Source: Halomonas sp. KG2
GTDB taxonomy: Bacteria > Pseudomonadota > Gammaproteobacteria > Pseudomonadales > Halomonadaceae
Length of the DNA: 64,000 nt
Direction: 5' to 3'
Assembly (NCBI GenBank): GCA_030440445.1
Contig: CP098528.1
Span: forward strand, 930,001-994,000
Shown here piece after piece: positions 15,621 to 24,960 of this stretch. How positions within the stretch are numbered: the first letter of the stretch is position 1; every line of letters starts with the position of its first letter. A model generated the notes under the pieces. It was given only the letters and a program-made list of their open reading frames with translations. It did no database searches and was not told the origin of the DNA. The position numbers were made by a program, and so were the translations under genes.

Positions 15621-16901
15621 ATGCCTGTCATCATGCTCCGTCGCCCTCTTGCAGGTATCGTTGCGCTTAGCGCGCTGATGCCTTTGGCCGTTTCCGCTGA
15701 CGATGCTGTTAGCGCCGGCGCTGTGGTTCATCACTATGCCGACTTGGCGCATGCTAATTACGCCGATGCGCTCAATGCCGCCGAGGTGTTGAACGAGCGT
15801 ATCGACGAATTGCTGGCCAACCCTACTGTTGAGGCTCTTAACGCAACTAAGCAAGCTTGGTTGCAAGCACGGGTATCGTATCAGCAAAGCGAAGTATTTC
15901 GTTTTGGCAATGTGGTGGTGGATGACTGGGAAGGGCAGCTGAACGCCTGGCCTCTGGATGAAGGCATGATTGATTATGTCGAAAGCGATGGCTATCAGCA
16001 TGAGCTGGGTAATGAAGGGGCCACTGCTAATATCATTGCCAACGAACGTATCACGATAGGGGGGGAAGTCCTGGATGTCAGTGATATTACGTCAGAGCTC
16101 TTAGCCGACCTTAACGAAGTGGGGGGCTCAGAAGCCAACGTCGCCAGCGGCTACCACGCCATCGAATTTCTGCTCTGGGGGCAGGACCTTAATGGCTTCG
16201 AAGCAGGCAGTGGTGAGCGTCCGGTGAGTGACTTCCAAGCCGGCGATGACTGCACCCATGGTAACTGCGATCGCCGCCGGACGTACCTGGATGCAGTGTC
16301 GGACCTGCTAGTCAGTGATCTTGAGTGGATGGTTGCCCAGTGGTCGCCTGAAGTTGAAGGCAACTATCGTCAGGAACTGCTGGCTGAAAGTGATCAGGAA
16401 GGCCTGCGCCGTATGCTATTTGGTATGGGGTCGCTATCGTTGGGTGAACTAGCGGGAGAGCGCTTGAAAGTCGCGCTTGAAGCCAACTCTTTTGAGGATG
16501 AGCACGACTGCTTCAGCGATAATACCCACAACTCTCACTACTACAACGGCCAGGGGATTCAGAATATCTACACCGGCAGCTATCAGCGCCTTGATGGCAG
16601 TGTGGTAGAGGGGCCTTCGCTGCAAGACTTACTGTCTCAGACAGATAGCGAGCTAGCCGATACCCTTGGTGAGCAGCTTGAAGCCACCATGGCGCGGCTT
16701 GATGCTATCAAGCAAGCGGCTGAAGCGGAAAGCTCGCCGATGGCATTCGATATGATGATTGCGCCGGGTAATGAGCAGGGCAGTGAATTGATCAACGAGG
16801 CGATTCTCACTCTGGTGGCGCAAACGGCATCCCTTGAAGAAGCCGCCGGTGAGTTGGGGGTTACCTCTTTGCAGCCGGATGATGCAGGCCATCGTTTCTA
16901 A
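15621..16901 (+). CDS. Imelysin family protein (M75-type), first copy
   Basis: A 426-aa exported protein. Residues 1-25 are a signal peptide ending AVSA. The imelysin fold follows, with the family GxHxxE motif in GYHAIEFLLWGQDL (~residue 178) and the downstream SLGELAGERLKVALE and HDCFSDNTHNSHYYN segments. Imelysin proteins (IrpA, ICMP) are iron-associated periplasmic or outer-membrane proteins; despite the peptidase name, proteolysis is doubtful and metal binding likely. It is the first gene of an imelysin / di-haem protein / imelysin / DUF1513 cluster like P. aeruginosa PA4370-PA4373. AAAGGA precedes the start. A hairpin directly downstream may attenuate the rest of the operon. Confidence 0.9.
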   Translation: MPVIMLRRPLAGIVALSALMPLAVSADDAVSAGAVVHHYADLAHANYADALNAAEVLNERIDELLANPTVEALNATKQAWLQARVSYQQSEVFRFGNVVVDDWEGQLNAWPLDEGMIDYVESDGYQHELGNEGATANIIANERITIGGEVLDVSDITSELLADLNEVGGSEANVASGYHAIEFLLWGQDLNGFEAGSGERPVSDFQAGDDCTHGNCDRRRTYLDAVSDLLVSDLEWMVAQWSPEVEGNYRQELLAESDQEGLRRMLFGMGSLSLGELAGERLKVALEANSFEDEHDCFSDNTHNSHYYNGQGIQNIYTGSYQRLDGSVVEGPSLQDLLSQTDSELADTLGEQLEATMARLDAIKQAAEAESSPMAFDMMIAPGNEQGSELINEAILTLVAQTASLEEAAGELGVTSLQPDDAGHRF

Positions 16902-16921
16902 ATCATTCGTTTGATTTTATG

Positions 16922-16956
16922 AGCCGTCTGGCAGCTTGGCTGTCGGACGGCTTTTG
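16922..16956 (+). terminator. Hairpin with T-rich tail inside the imelysin operon
   Basis: AGCCGTCTGGCAG (16922-16934) pairs with CTGTCGGACGGCT (16940-16952) at 11 of 13 positions around a CTTGG loop and is followed by TTTGTCGTTT. It sits 20 bp after the first imelysin stop and 22 bp before the di-haem protein start, so partial termination would favour the first gene. Confidence 0.6.
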
Positions 16957-16978
16957 TCGTTTGTCTCAAGGTATATTT

Positions 16979-18418
16979 ATGTGCCACCTCTCTCGCTTTT
17001 TTGCCTTCAGGCGACTCGCTCAATGCTGCCTTTTCTTAGCACTGTTGGCGGCCTCTTTGTTTGTGGTCTCTTTACAGGCGGCTGAATCTCCCGCCATTCA
17101 ATCGTCGCCGATGAGCGGTGGCGATGGGGCAGTGGAGCAATTTGATCACAACGCTTATTCATTACCGCTACGTAACATGTCGATGACCAAGCGGCTTGAT
17201 TTCAGCGTCGGCAATAGCTTTTTCCGCAACCCCTGGGTGGTAGCACCTGCCAGTACTGAGGCCCGTGATGGCCTGGGCCCGTTGTTTAATACCAATAGTT
17301 GTCAAGGTTGCCATCTCAAGGATGGGCGAGGCCACCCACCGATGGGAGATGAAACCCCCATCGCGTTGTTTCTGCGTCTTTCGCTGCCTTCCAATCAGTC
17401 GGAGCCGGAAATTTTGGAGCAACGGGGCGCGCTCCCGGTACCCAACTACGGTTTGCAGCTACAAACCTCTGCGATTCCTGGCGTGCAGCCGGAGGGCAAA
17501 CTGATCATTGAGTACCGTCCGCGGGAAGTGGGCTTTGCCGACGGCCATAGCGTTACCTTGCAGGAGCCGCTTTACTCAATTGCCGAACCTGCCTACGGTG
17601 AGTTACCGAACACGTTGCTGACGTCGCCGCGGTTGGCGCCACCAATGATTGGCCTGGGCCTGCTGGAGGCGATTCCTGAAGCAGACCTGATGGCGGCTGC
17701 CGACCCCAACGATGCCGATGGCGATGGCATTTCCGGGCGCTATAACCAAGTCTGGGATGTGCGCAGTGGCACCACGGTGATGGGGCGTTTTGGTTGGAAA
17801 GCGGGTGAGCCCAGCATTGAGCAGCAGAGCATGCACGCCTTCGCCGGCGATATGGGGCTAACGTCTCGCTTAGTGCCGCAAACGGATTGTATGGAGAGTC
17901 AGGGGTGCGATGCCTTTCCTGATGGTGGAACGCCTGAAGTCAGCGATGAAATTGCAGACTTCATCACCTTCTATGCCTCTAGCCTGGCGGTGCCGATGCG
18001 CCGCAACATGGATGATCCTGAGGTGATACAGGGGGCCGAGACATTTAACGCACTGGGCTGCGCAAGCTGCCATACCCCCCGCCATCGTACCGCCTCGGAT
18101 GCTCCCCGAGCGGCGTTGGCGAATCAAGAAATATGGCCTTATAGCGATCTACTGCTCCACGATATGGGCGAAGCCTTGGCCGATCATCGTAGTGAGTTTC
18201 AAGCGGATGGGCGCGAATGGCGCACCCCTCCGTTGTGGGGTATTGGCCTGACACAAACGGTGAATCCTCGGGCTGGCTTTCTCCACGATGGCCGTGCCCG
18301 TACGCTCGAAGAGGCGATTCTCTGGCATGGTGGCGAAGCAGAGGCGGCCACCCAAGCCTATCGACATCTACCCGCTGACCAGCGCGCGGAACTTATTCGC
18401 TTTCTTGAATCTTTATGA
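16979..18418 (+). CDS. Di-haem c-type cytochrome, DUF1111 thiol oxidoreductase-like
   Basis: A 479-aa exported cytochrome. An arginine-rich start and hydrophobic core (CCLFLALLAASLFVVSLQA) form the signal sequence. Two c-type haem motifs are visible: CQGCH near residue 109 and CASCH near residue 361. The second lies in a MauG/CcpA-like region with GFLHDGRARTLEEAILWHGGEAE near the C-terminus. This matches the DUF1111 di-haem oxidoreductase family that accompanies imelysins. A periplasmic redox role in iron handling is inferred from context. The ATG at 16979 is preferred over an in-frame codon at 16919 because the longer form would read through the hairpin and lacks a ribosome-binding site; AAGG precedes 16979. 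Confidence 0.88.
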   Translation: MCHLSRFFAFRRLAQCCLFLALLAASLFVVSLQAAESPAIQSSPMSGGDGAVEQFDHNAYSLPLRNMSMTKRLDFSVGNSFFRNPWVVAPASTEARDGLGPLFNTNSCQGCHLKDGRGHPPMGDETPIALFLRLSLPSNQSEPEILEQRGALPVPNYGLQLQTSAIPGVQPEGKLIIEYRPREVGFADGHSVTLQEPLYSIAEPAYGELPNTLLTSPRLAPPMIGLGLLEAIPEADLMAAADPNDADGDGISGRYNQVWDVRSGTTVMGRFGWKAGEPSIEQQSMHAFAGDMGLTSRLVPQTDCMESQGCDAFPDGGTPEVSDEIADFITFYASSLAVPMRRNMDDPEVIQGAETFNALGCASCHTPRHRTASDAPRAALANQEIWPYSDLLLHDMGEALADHRSEFQADGREWRTPPLWGIGLTQTVNPRAGFLHDGRARTLEEAILWHGGEAEAATQAYRHLPADQRAELIRFLESL

Positions 18419-18467
18419 GCTTTACAACGCTTCTGTTACGGCTGTCGGCTATTGGTAAGGAGTTAAT

Positions 18468-19499
18468 GTGATTTCTTCTCTTCGTCGTTTGGGGGTAGCC
18501 GTTGCGTTTTTAGCGGCTCCCTTTTCTGCACTGGGTTCCGCTGATACGGACACCAATACACCACGTGATATCTGGCATGGCGCGATAGCGCAGCAGTATG
18601 CCGAACTCAGTCATGCCTCTGAGCGCCTGGAGGCTAGTGCAACGCGCTTTTGCCAAGCGCCCGATGAATCGCTCAAGCAGCGGCTTGAAAGCGACTGGCT
18701 GGGGGCTTATCAAGCTTGGCAGGCGGTGCGCTTTGTCCAGTTTGGGCCCATTGAGCAGAATAGCCGTGGCTGGCAACTTCAGTTCTGGCCAGACCGCAAA
18801 AACCTTGTAGGTAGCAAGGTAGAAGGATGGTTGAGAGCGGACACCACGCCAACGGCCGAAGATATTGCTAGCGATAGCGTCGCGATTCAGGGATTTCCGG
18901 CTATTGAGTACTTGCTATATGACGATGCTATGAGTGACCGGCCACTTGGTGAACCGGCTATGTGCGGCTTGTTGCAGGCTATCTCTACTCATCTCGTAGA
19001 CACGAGTAGCGCACTGGAGCGCGACTGGCAGGCCTTTGGTATGCACTATCGTGATACCCCGCGTTACACCGAAACCACACTGGCTAACGCCATTCAAGCA
19101 ATCGAAACCCTAGAGCAGAAACGTCTTGGTGAGCCAATGGGGCTACAAGGGACGCCTGCTAATCGCTATTTAGCGGAAGCTTGGCGTAGCGGTAACTCCA
19201 TTCGTTTGGTGGAAAGTACGCTTGAAGGGCTGCGCACAGGGTTTCTTCCAGGGCTCTCGACGTTGCTGCGCGAAGCCGATGCAGTGCCACTCGCCGAGAC
19301 ATTTCGTGATCAATTGGACAAGACGTTAGCCAAGGCGAGTGATCTGCCTTCGGGGCTGACAACGTCACTGGACGATCAAGCCTTTCGTGACCTGCAGTCG
19401 CTTTATCTCAATATTGGTCAGTTGAACTATCTGCTGGGAACCGAAATTGCGGCCGAGCTTGGCCTCGTGCGTGGCTTTAATTCTAGCGATGGAGATTGA
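18468..19499 (+). CDS. Imelysin family protein, second copy
   Basis: A 343-aa exported protein starting at GTG with AAGGAG 5 nt upstream. The signal peptide ends SALGSA. The fold resembles the first imelysin but is shorter: FCQAPDESLKQRLESDWLGAYQAWQAVRFVQFGPIEQ, then GFPAIEYLLYDD, where the GxHxxE motif reads GFPAIE and the metal-type histidine is replaced by proline. The two copies may therefore differ in ligand binding. It belongs to the same operon, 49 bp after the di-haem gene and 3 bp before the DUF1513 gene. Confidence 0.88.
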   Translation: MISSLRRLGVAVAFLAAPFSALGSADTDTNTPRDIWHGAIAQQYAELSHASERLEASATRFCQAPDESLKQRLESDWLGAYQAWQAVRFVQFGPIEQNSRGWQLQFWPDRKNLVGSKVEGWLRADTTPTAEDIASDSVAIQGFPAIEYLLYDDAMSDRPLGEPAMCGLLQAISTHLVDTSSALERDWQAFGMHYRDTPRYTETTLANAIQAIETLEQKRLGEPMGLQGTPANRYLAEAWRSGNSIRLVESTLEGLRTGFLPGLSTLLREADAVPLAETFRDQLDKTLAKASDLPSGLTTSLDDQAFRDLQSLYLNIGQLNYLLGTEIAAELGLVRGFNSSDGD

Positions 19500-19502
19500 G
19501 CG

Positions 19503-20591
19503 ATGCAGCGACGGCAGGTGCTGAAAGCTGGGCTAGGAAGCGTCTTAATGGCATTAACACCACTGAGCTGGGCGGTGCCGGGGCGCGAAAATGCTGACTG
19601 GCTGTTTAGCGCGGTTGATGATCTTGATGGAAAGCACTACATCGCTGGAGTGGCACTGGATGGTAAAAGCCGCTTTATGATTGAAGTGCCCGAGCGCTGT
19701 CACGGGGGCTGTCTACGTCCTAGCTCCCACCAGGCAGTACTTTTTGCCCGCCGCCCCGGCACTCGAATGCATGTGATCGATGGGGCTAATCGGCGCTTAG
19801 CTCACACCATTTCAGCGGGAGAAGGTTACCATTTCTATGGACATGGGGTTTTCGACCTGAACGGGCGCTATCTGTATGTCACCGCCAATCGTTTGGCGGA
19901 CAGCGCCGGGCTGGTGCGCGTTTACGATGCTGCCAACGACTACGCTCATGTGCGCGATATGTCGCTGGATGGTATCGGGCCCCATGAGCTTCGGCTGATG
20001 CCGGATGGTGATACTCTGGTGATTGGTTTGGGGGGAATCCAGACTCACCCTGACTACGGTCGGGTTAAGCTCAATCTGGACACTATGGCCCCGGCGCTGA
20101 TGCTTATGAATCGCCACAGCGGCGAAGTAGTAGCCCGCCATGCTCCTTCGCACCACCAGCTTAGCTGCCGTCATCTAGACGTGGCAGCGGACGGCACGGT
20201 GATCGCCGGATACCAATTTGAAGGCCCTGAGTGGGAGTCCTATCCGCTGATTTGTCGTCTGGATGCTGCCGGAGGCTTCTCTGAGCTGGCGCTGCCCGAT
20301 GAGGTCACCACCAGCCTTCGGCACTACACCGCTAGCGTCGCGTTTAGCCGTGTTTCAGCAACTGTTCTGGTGACCGCTCCTCGCGGCAATCGGGTGCTGC
20401 TGCTAGATGCTGAACAGGGCCGCTTGAACGCTAACCTGGAGCTACCCGACGCTGCCGGTGCCCGCTGTGATGGGAGCGGCGGCTTTCTGGTCTCCTCCGG
20501 CCAGGGCGGACTCTACCGTGTAACCCCTGACACGGCAGTGCCCGAGTTGCTCGCCAGCCAGGAATTCCGCTGGGATAACCATTTGACCTGA
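19503..20591 (+). CDS. DUF1513 exported beta-propeller protein
   Basis: A 362-aa protein with a twin-arginine-type N-terminus (MQRRQVLKAGLGSVLMALTPLSWAVPG), suggesting Tat export. The body looks like a six- or seven-bladed propeller: GCHGGCLRPSSHQAVLFARRPGT-like, RHLDVAADGTVIAGYQFEGP and RGNRVLLLDAEQGRL segments are typical of DUF1513. It is the last gene of the imelysin operon, as in P. aeruginosa PA4373. Its start follows the previous stop by 3 bp with GGAG inside the upstream gene, indicating coupled translation. Function unknown, linked to iron handling by context. It converges with znuB. Confidence 0.87.
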   Translation: MQRRQVLKAGLGSVLMALTPLSWAVPGRENADWLFSAVDDLDGKHYIAGVALDGKSRFMIEVPERCHGGCLRPSSHQAVLFARRPGTRMHVIDGANRRLAHTISAGEGYHFYGHGVFDLNGRYLYVTANRLADSAGLVRVYDAANDYAHVRDMSLDGIGPHELRLMPDGDTLVIGLGGIQTHPDYGRVKLNLDTMAPALMLMNRHSGEVVARHAPSHHQLSCRHLDVAADGTVIAGYQFEGPEWESYPLICRLDAAGGFSELALPDEVTTSLRHYTASVAFSRVSATVLVTAPRGNRVLLLDAEQGRLNANLELPDAAGARCDGSGGFLVSSGQGGLYRVTPDTAVPELLASQEFRWDNHLT

Positions 20592-20598
20592 CAGATAC

Positions 20599-21402
20599 CT
20601 AACGTTGGCCTAAATAGCGAAAAGCATTTATCCCTAGAGTCGAAAGCGCGAAAAAGCCAGCGGCCAAGGTAACAATTGTCGGCCCCGTGGGGGTATCAAA
20701 ATAGTAAGCGGCCCTGAGCCCCAACGTAACCGCCAATGTCGCAATACACATAGCTACTAGTGCCATAATTTCAGGCGTTCTGGAGAAAGGCCTTGCCGTT
20801 GCAGCAGGAATAATCAGTAAGGCTGCAATTAGCAATGCACCGACCACCTTGAGTGCCACAGCCACGACCATGGCAAGAGAGAGCGTTAAGACCAATTGCT
20901 CGCGGCGGGGCTGAATGCCATTGGCGTAGGCAAGTTCATCGCTCAGTGTGGCAGTCAGAAGTGCCGACCAACGCCAGAAGAGTAACGCCAATATCAGTAA
21001 TGCGCCGCCACCGATGATCCACAGGTCATCCTGGCCAACGGCCAGGATATCGCCGAATAAATATGCCGTCAGGTCAATCCGGACTCCCGAAATAAATGAA
21101 ACGGCGACCAGGCCGATCGCCAAGGCTGAGTGAGCCATGACACCGAGTAGCGTATCCATGGCATAACCGCGCCCGCTGAGTAGCGTTACGCAAGCGGCCA
21201 TGGTGAGGGCAACGGTTAATACGCCTGCAAAAATAGAGAGGTTAAACATTAAAGCCAGTGCAACACCAAGGATGGCGGCGTGAGATGTCGCATCGCCGAA
21301 GTAAGCCATACGTCGCCAAACCACAAAGCAGCCAAGCGGTGCCGCGGCAAGGGCAACGAATATGCCGGCCAGAGTAGCGCGCCACATGAAGTCATCCAAC
21401 AT
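20599..21402 (-). CDS. znuB: Zinc ABC transporter permease ZnuB
   Basis: A 267-aa ABC-3 family permease with about eight membrane helices. Characteristic segments are APLGCFVVWRRMAYFGDATSHAAILGVAL near the N-terminus and KVVGALLIAALLIIPAATARPFSRTPEIM in the middle, which match ZnuB/MntB proteins. It forms the zinc importer with ZnuC and ZnuA encoded next to it. The start at 21402 has GAGGAGG and overlaps the znuC end by 11 bp, indicating translational coupling; longer upstream start codons would place an implausible polar leader within znuC. Confidence 0.92.
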   Translation of the reverse strand: MLDDFMWRATLAGIFVALAAAPLGCFVVWRRMAYFGDATSHAAILGVALALMFNLSIFAGVLTVALTMAACVTLLSGRGYAMDTLLGVMAHSALAIGLVAVSFISGVRIDLTAYLFGDILAVGQDDLWIIGGGALLILALLFWRWSALLTATLSDELAYANGIQPRREQLVLTLSLAMVVAVALKVVGALLIAALLIIPAATARPFSRTPEIMALVAMCIATLAVTLGLRAAYYFDTPTGPTIVTLAAGFFALSTLGINAFRYLGQR

Positions 21403-22132
21403 GGGCTGCCTCCTCATGGTGATGACGATAAAAAGCCAGCATTTGTGCTGTCTGTTCACCGAATAACGCTTGATAGTCTGGGGAAGACGCAACACGTTCT
21501 GGTTTGCCCTCGCAACAGATGTGGCCGTTTAAGCACAGCACATGGTCGGCGGTGCGCATGACGACATGAAGGTCATGGCTGACCATCAATACGGCACAGC
21601 GGTAGTGCTGACGAACCTCTTCAATTTTTTTATAAAAGTCCGCGATGCCACGATAGTCCAACCCTTGTGTTGCCTCGTCGAGAATTAAGATGTCTGGTTT
21701 TGTGATAAGCGCGCGGGCCAGCAGTACCCGTTGGAGTTGGCCGCCTGATAAGTGGCTCATGGCGGAATTTTCCAATGCCTCGACCCCAGCGTTTGCTAAT
21801 GTTTGCTGCACATCGCGGCGGGCATGGCGGTGAGGAAGGTTAAGGAAGCGTGAGACCGTCATCGGTAGCGTTGGGTCTAAATGGAGTCGCTGGGGCACAT
21901 AACCGATAGACAAATTCTCATCGATGGCGACGTAACCTGATGTTGGCTTAATGGCCCCAACTAATGTTTTAACTAACGTTGATTTTCCTGAGCCATTTGG
22001 GCCAATCAGCGTGACAATCTCTTCACGGTGCAATGTCAGATTAATATCTCTCAAAATATGCTGGCCACTGATCAGAACATTGATTTGTTTGGCGCGCAGG
22101 AGAGGGGCATTACCGGGTGTGAATTGAGACAT
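21392..22132 (-). CDS. znuC: Zinc ABC transporter ATPase ZnuC
   Basis: A 246-aa ATPase with Walker A GPNGSGKST, signature LSGGQLQRV, Walker B DILILDEAT and switch VMVSHDLHVVM. The YVPQRLHLDPTLPMTVSRFL Q-loop region and the C-terminal ALFGEQTAQMLAFYRHHHEEAAHVG tail with a histidine cluster are typical of ZnuC. It energises zinc import with ZnuB and ZnuA. It is transcribed with znuB and divergent from znuA across a region with a Zur-like motif. Confidence 0.93.
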   Translation of the reverse strand: MSQFTPGNAPLLRAKQINVLISGQHILRDINLTLHREEIVTLIGPNGSGKSTLVKTLVGAIKPTSGYVAIDENLSIGYVPQRLHLDPTLPMTVSRFLNLPHRHARRDVQQTLANAGVEALENSAMSHLSGGQLQRVLLARALITKPDILILDEATQGLDYRGIADFYKKIEEVRQHYRCAVLMVSHDLHVVMRTADHVLCLNGHICCEGKPERVASSPDYQALFGEQTAQMLAFYRHHHEEAAHVG

Positions 22133-22172
22133 CAGCTTGCAGCCTCTCGGTTAATTGCTATTCTGATTCAAT

Positions 22173-22194
22173 TTGTTATGTTATATCATATTGA
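22173..22194. promoter_or_regulatory. Candidate Zur operator between znuC and znuA
   Basis: An AT-rich motif TTGTTATGTTATATCATATTGA lies in the 157-bp divergent region of znuCB and znuA. It resembles known gammaproteobacterial Zur sites (GTTATA...TATAAC type) only in part. However, 15 of 20 positions recur upstream of rpmE2, another classical Zur target, at 24360-24379. Confidence 0.5.
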
Positions 22195-22289
22195 AAAAAT
22201 AAGGGCTAATGCTTCTGCGGCTATAAGCGCTTTCTAGATAGGTCGTATGAGAGTGGGGGAATTATGGTTTTGATAATTTGGAGAAAAAC

Positions 22290-23267
<978 letters not shown>

Positions 23268-23310
23268 GTCAGTCTGGAAAGCCGGTATCAAGAAGGAGTG
23301 ATTAAATAGG

Positions 23311-23350
23311 CGCGCTAATGTGGACAGTGATCTCGTCTGGCATTAGCGCG
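23311..23350. terminator. Inverted repeat between convergent znuA and fhuC-like genes
   Basis: CGCGCTAATG (23311-23320) and CATTAGCGCG (23341-23350) are a perfect 10-bp inverted repeat with a 20-nt loop, located between the two convergent stops. There is no clear U tract, so terminator function is only plausible. Confidence 0.4.
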
Positions 23351-23365
23351 TCGGTATGTCTTCAC

Positions 23366-24133
23366 TCATTGGGCTACAGCAATATTGTGCTCCCCATTGG
23401 GGTGTTTCATCACCTGCATGGGTAGGCCATAAATCGCTTCTAAGGTGCTGCAACTCATCAAATCATCCGGGCTGCCATGGGCCAGCAAGCGACCGCTATG
23501 CAGTGCCATCAGTTCATCACAGTAGCGTGATGCCATATTGATATCGTGCAATACAATAATGACGCCAAGGTTCAGCTCATCGCATAGCTTGCGAACCAGC
23601 GCTAGCACTTCAATTTGGTGAGCAATATCCAGTGCTGCTAGTGGCTCATCGAGCAGCAAGAAACGACTTCCCTGGGCGAGTAGCATAGCCAACCATACTC
23701 GCTGACGCTCGCCGCCGGAGAGTGTATCGACTAAGCGGTCGGCAAAGGCCTCTGTGTGGGTAAGGGCGATGGCGCGATCAATGGCGTCTTTGTCTTTCTG
23801 GTTATGGCGACCGAGCAGGCCGTGCCAAGGGTAGCGACCAAAAGCCACCAGCTCGCGCCCAGTCAGGCTTTCAGCGCTGGGTAAATGCTGGGGCAGATAA
23901 GCTACCTGACGAGCAAACTCGCGATTTCCCCAGTCACGCAGTGGGCGCTGGTCAAAGTGAATCTCGCCTTGGCTGGTGGGTTGCTGCTGGGCCATCAGCT
24001 TAATCAGCGTCGACTTTCCCGAGCCATTGTGGCCAATCAAGCCGTAAACCTTGCCCTCATGAAAGCTGTGGTCAATGGGATTTAGAATCTGCTTACCATT
24101 GATTTCAAAGGTAGCGCCTTTGACCTCGAACAT
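23366..24133 (-). CDS. Iron-siderophore ABC transporter ATPase, FhuC-like
   Basis: A 255-aa ATPase with Walker A GHNGSGKST, signature LSGGERQRV, Walker B FLLLDEP and switch VLHDINMASRYCD. The segment LVAFGRYPWHGLLGRH between the Q-loop and signature is typical of FhuC/FecE ATPases for hydroxamate-type iron complexes. No permease or binding-protein gene is adjacent; a candidate binding protein lies far right at 60.7-61.7 kb. AGGAG precedes the start. A Fur-like site lies 47-65 bp upstream, fitting iron repression. Confidence 0.85.
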   Translation of the reverse strand: MFEVKGATFEINGKQILNPIDHSFHEGKVYGLIGHNGSGKSTLIKLMAQQQPTSQGEIHFDQRPLRDWGNREFARQVAYLPQHLPSAESLTGRELVAFGRYPWHGLLGRHNQKDKDAIDRAIALTHTEAFADRLVDTLSGGERQRVWLAMLLAQGSRFLLLDEPLAALDIAHQIEVLALVRKLCDELNLGVIIVLHDINMASRYCDELMALHSGRLLAHGSPDDLMSCSTLEAIYGLPMQVMKHPNGEHNIAVAQ

Positions 24134-24179
24134 GAATGACTCCTGGCGATAGGGTTAATAATAATGGCTCTATTCTAGT

Positions 24180-24198
24180 GCTAATGGTTCTCATTTTT
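24180..24198 (-). promoter_or_regulatory. Fur box upstream of the fhuC-like gene
   Basis: GCTAATGGTTCTCATTTTT matches the classical 19-bp Fur consensus at 13 of 19 positions, including TAATG and TCATT half-sites. It lies 47 bp upstream of the FhuC-like start codon. Confidence 0.6.
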
Positions 24199-24338
24199 AA
24201 CAAAAAAATTAAAAGATTTCTGTTGTTGGGCTTAGATAAGCCCTGCGAGGGCTTGAGTATTGGCGGCTAACGCAGTGCTACGGGGCAAGCGTTGGGTTGT
24301 GAGTTAACGAGGGTAGGCTTGCAAGATAACCTTTACAT

Positions 24339-24357
24339 GGTAATGAGAATCATGTGT
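24339..24357 (+). promoter_or_regulatory. Second Fur-like box, in front of rpmE2
   Basis: GGTAATGAGAATCATGTGT matches the Fur consensus at 13 of 19 positions with the TAATGA-AATCAT core. It ends 45 bp before rpmE2 and almost touches the Zur-like motif at 24360. It could serve rpmE2 or act at a distance on the fhuC-like gene. Confidence 0.5.
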
Positions 24358-24359
24358 AA

Positions 24360-24379
24360 TTGATATGTTATCTTGTATC
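24360..24379 (+). promoter_or_regulatory. Candidate Zur operator upstream of rpmE2-rpmJ2
   Basis: TTGATATGTTATCTTGTATC shares 15 of 20 positions with the motif in the znuA-znuC intergenic region. Paralogues of L31 and L36 lacking zinc ligands are classical Zur targets, which supports the assignment. Confidence 0.5.
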
Positions 24380-24401
24380 TTTTAGGTTGAAGGAGTTGAG
24401 T

Positions 24402-24671
24402 ATGAAAAAGGGCATACATCCCGCTTATGGCTACGTAGTGTTCCGCGATACCAGCTGCGGTGCCACGTTTCGGATCCGTTCTACCTGTACCTCAACGCAG
24501 ACAATTGTCTGGGATGATGGCAATACCTACCCATTGATTGACCTGGATGTCTCTAGCGCTTCTCACCCTTTCTATACCGGCGAGCAGCGCAGAGTTTCTG
24601 CTGAAGGTCGGGTGGCGCGTTTTCAGCAGCGCTTCGGTTTGGTTTCGCGCCGCTCTTCTGGCGCTAAGTAG
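24402..24671 (+). CDS. rpmE2: 50S ribosomal protein L31 type B (zinc-independent)
   Basis: An 89-aa protein beginning MKKGIHPAYGYVVFRDTSCGATF and containing DLDVSSASHPFYTGEQR and EGRVARFQQRFG, the signature of L31 type B (E. coli YkgM). The CxxC zinc pairs of ordinary L31 are absent. Such paralogues replace zinc-bound L31 when zinc is scarce, releasing zinc for other uses. AAGGAG precedes the ATG. It is in an operon with the L36 paralogue 12 bp downstream, beside the znu genes, under a shared Zur-like motif. Confidence 0.95.
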   Translation: MKKGIHPAYGYVVFRDTSCGATFRIRSTCTSTQTIVWDDGNTYPLIDLDVSSASHPFYTGEQRRVSAEGRVARFQQRFGLVSRRSSGAK

Positions 24672-24683
24672 AGGATATATAGA

Positions 24684-24824
24684 GTGCAAGTACTTAGCTC
24701 GCTCAAGTCCGCCAAAAACCGCCATCCTGATTGCCAAGTGGTCAAACGTCGCGGACGGCTGTATGTCATTTGTAAAACGAATCCGCGCTTCAAAGCGCGC
24801 CAGGGAGGAAAGCACAAAAAATAA
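24684..24824 (+). CDS. rpmJ2: 50S ribosomal protein L36 type B (zinc-independent)
   Basis: A 46-aa ORF from a GTG start: (M)[19 protein letters not shown] followed by [21 protein letters not shown] and a basic tail. This matches E. coli YkgO (L36 paralogue), which lacks the four-residue zinc site of normal L36. It lies 12 bp behind rpmE2; GAGGA (24671-24675) is the ribosome-binding site. It is co-transcribed with rpmE2 and predicted to be derepressed by zinc starvation. An AT-rich hairpin follows. Confidence 0.93.
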   Translation: MQVLSSLKSAKNRHPDCQVVKRRGRLYVICKTNPRFKARQGGKHKK

Positions 24825-24859
24825 GCAGGGAATCTCCTGGGGCCAGCGGCTTATTTTTT
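24817..24859 (+). terminator. Hairpin terminator after rpmJ2
   Basis: AAAAATAAGC (24817-24826) pairs with GCTTATTTTT (24849-24858). The inner part is GC-rich and the right arm forms its own T tract. It begins at the rpmJ2 stop. Confidence 0.6.
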
Positions 24860-24960
24860 ATCAACGCACAATACAGCGTTTGAACTCAGGGGGGCGTAAT
24901 ATCAGTCAGTTAAGGCTGACTAGCATTATCCCCTAGTTCCATATAGCAAAGTGGCCACAG

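Noticed and set aside
16919..16978. Longer N-terminus for the di-haem cytochrome
   Set aside because: The extension would be encoded by the hairpin sequence and has no ribosome-binding site; the signal peptide is best placed from the ATG at 16979.
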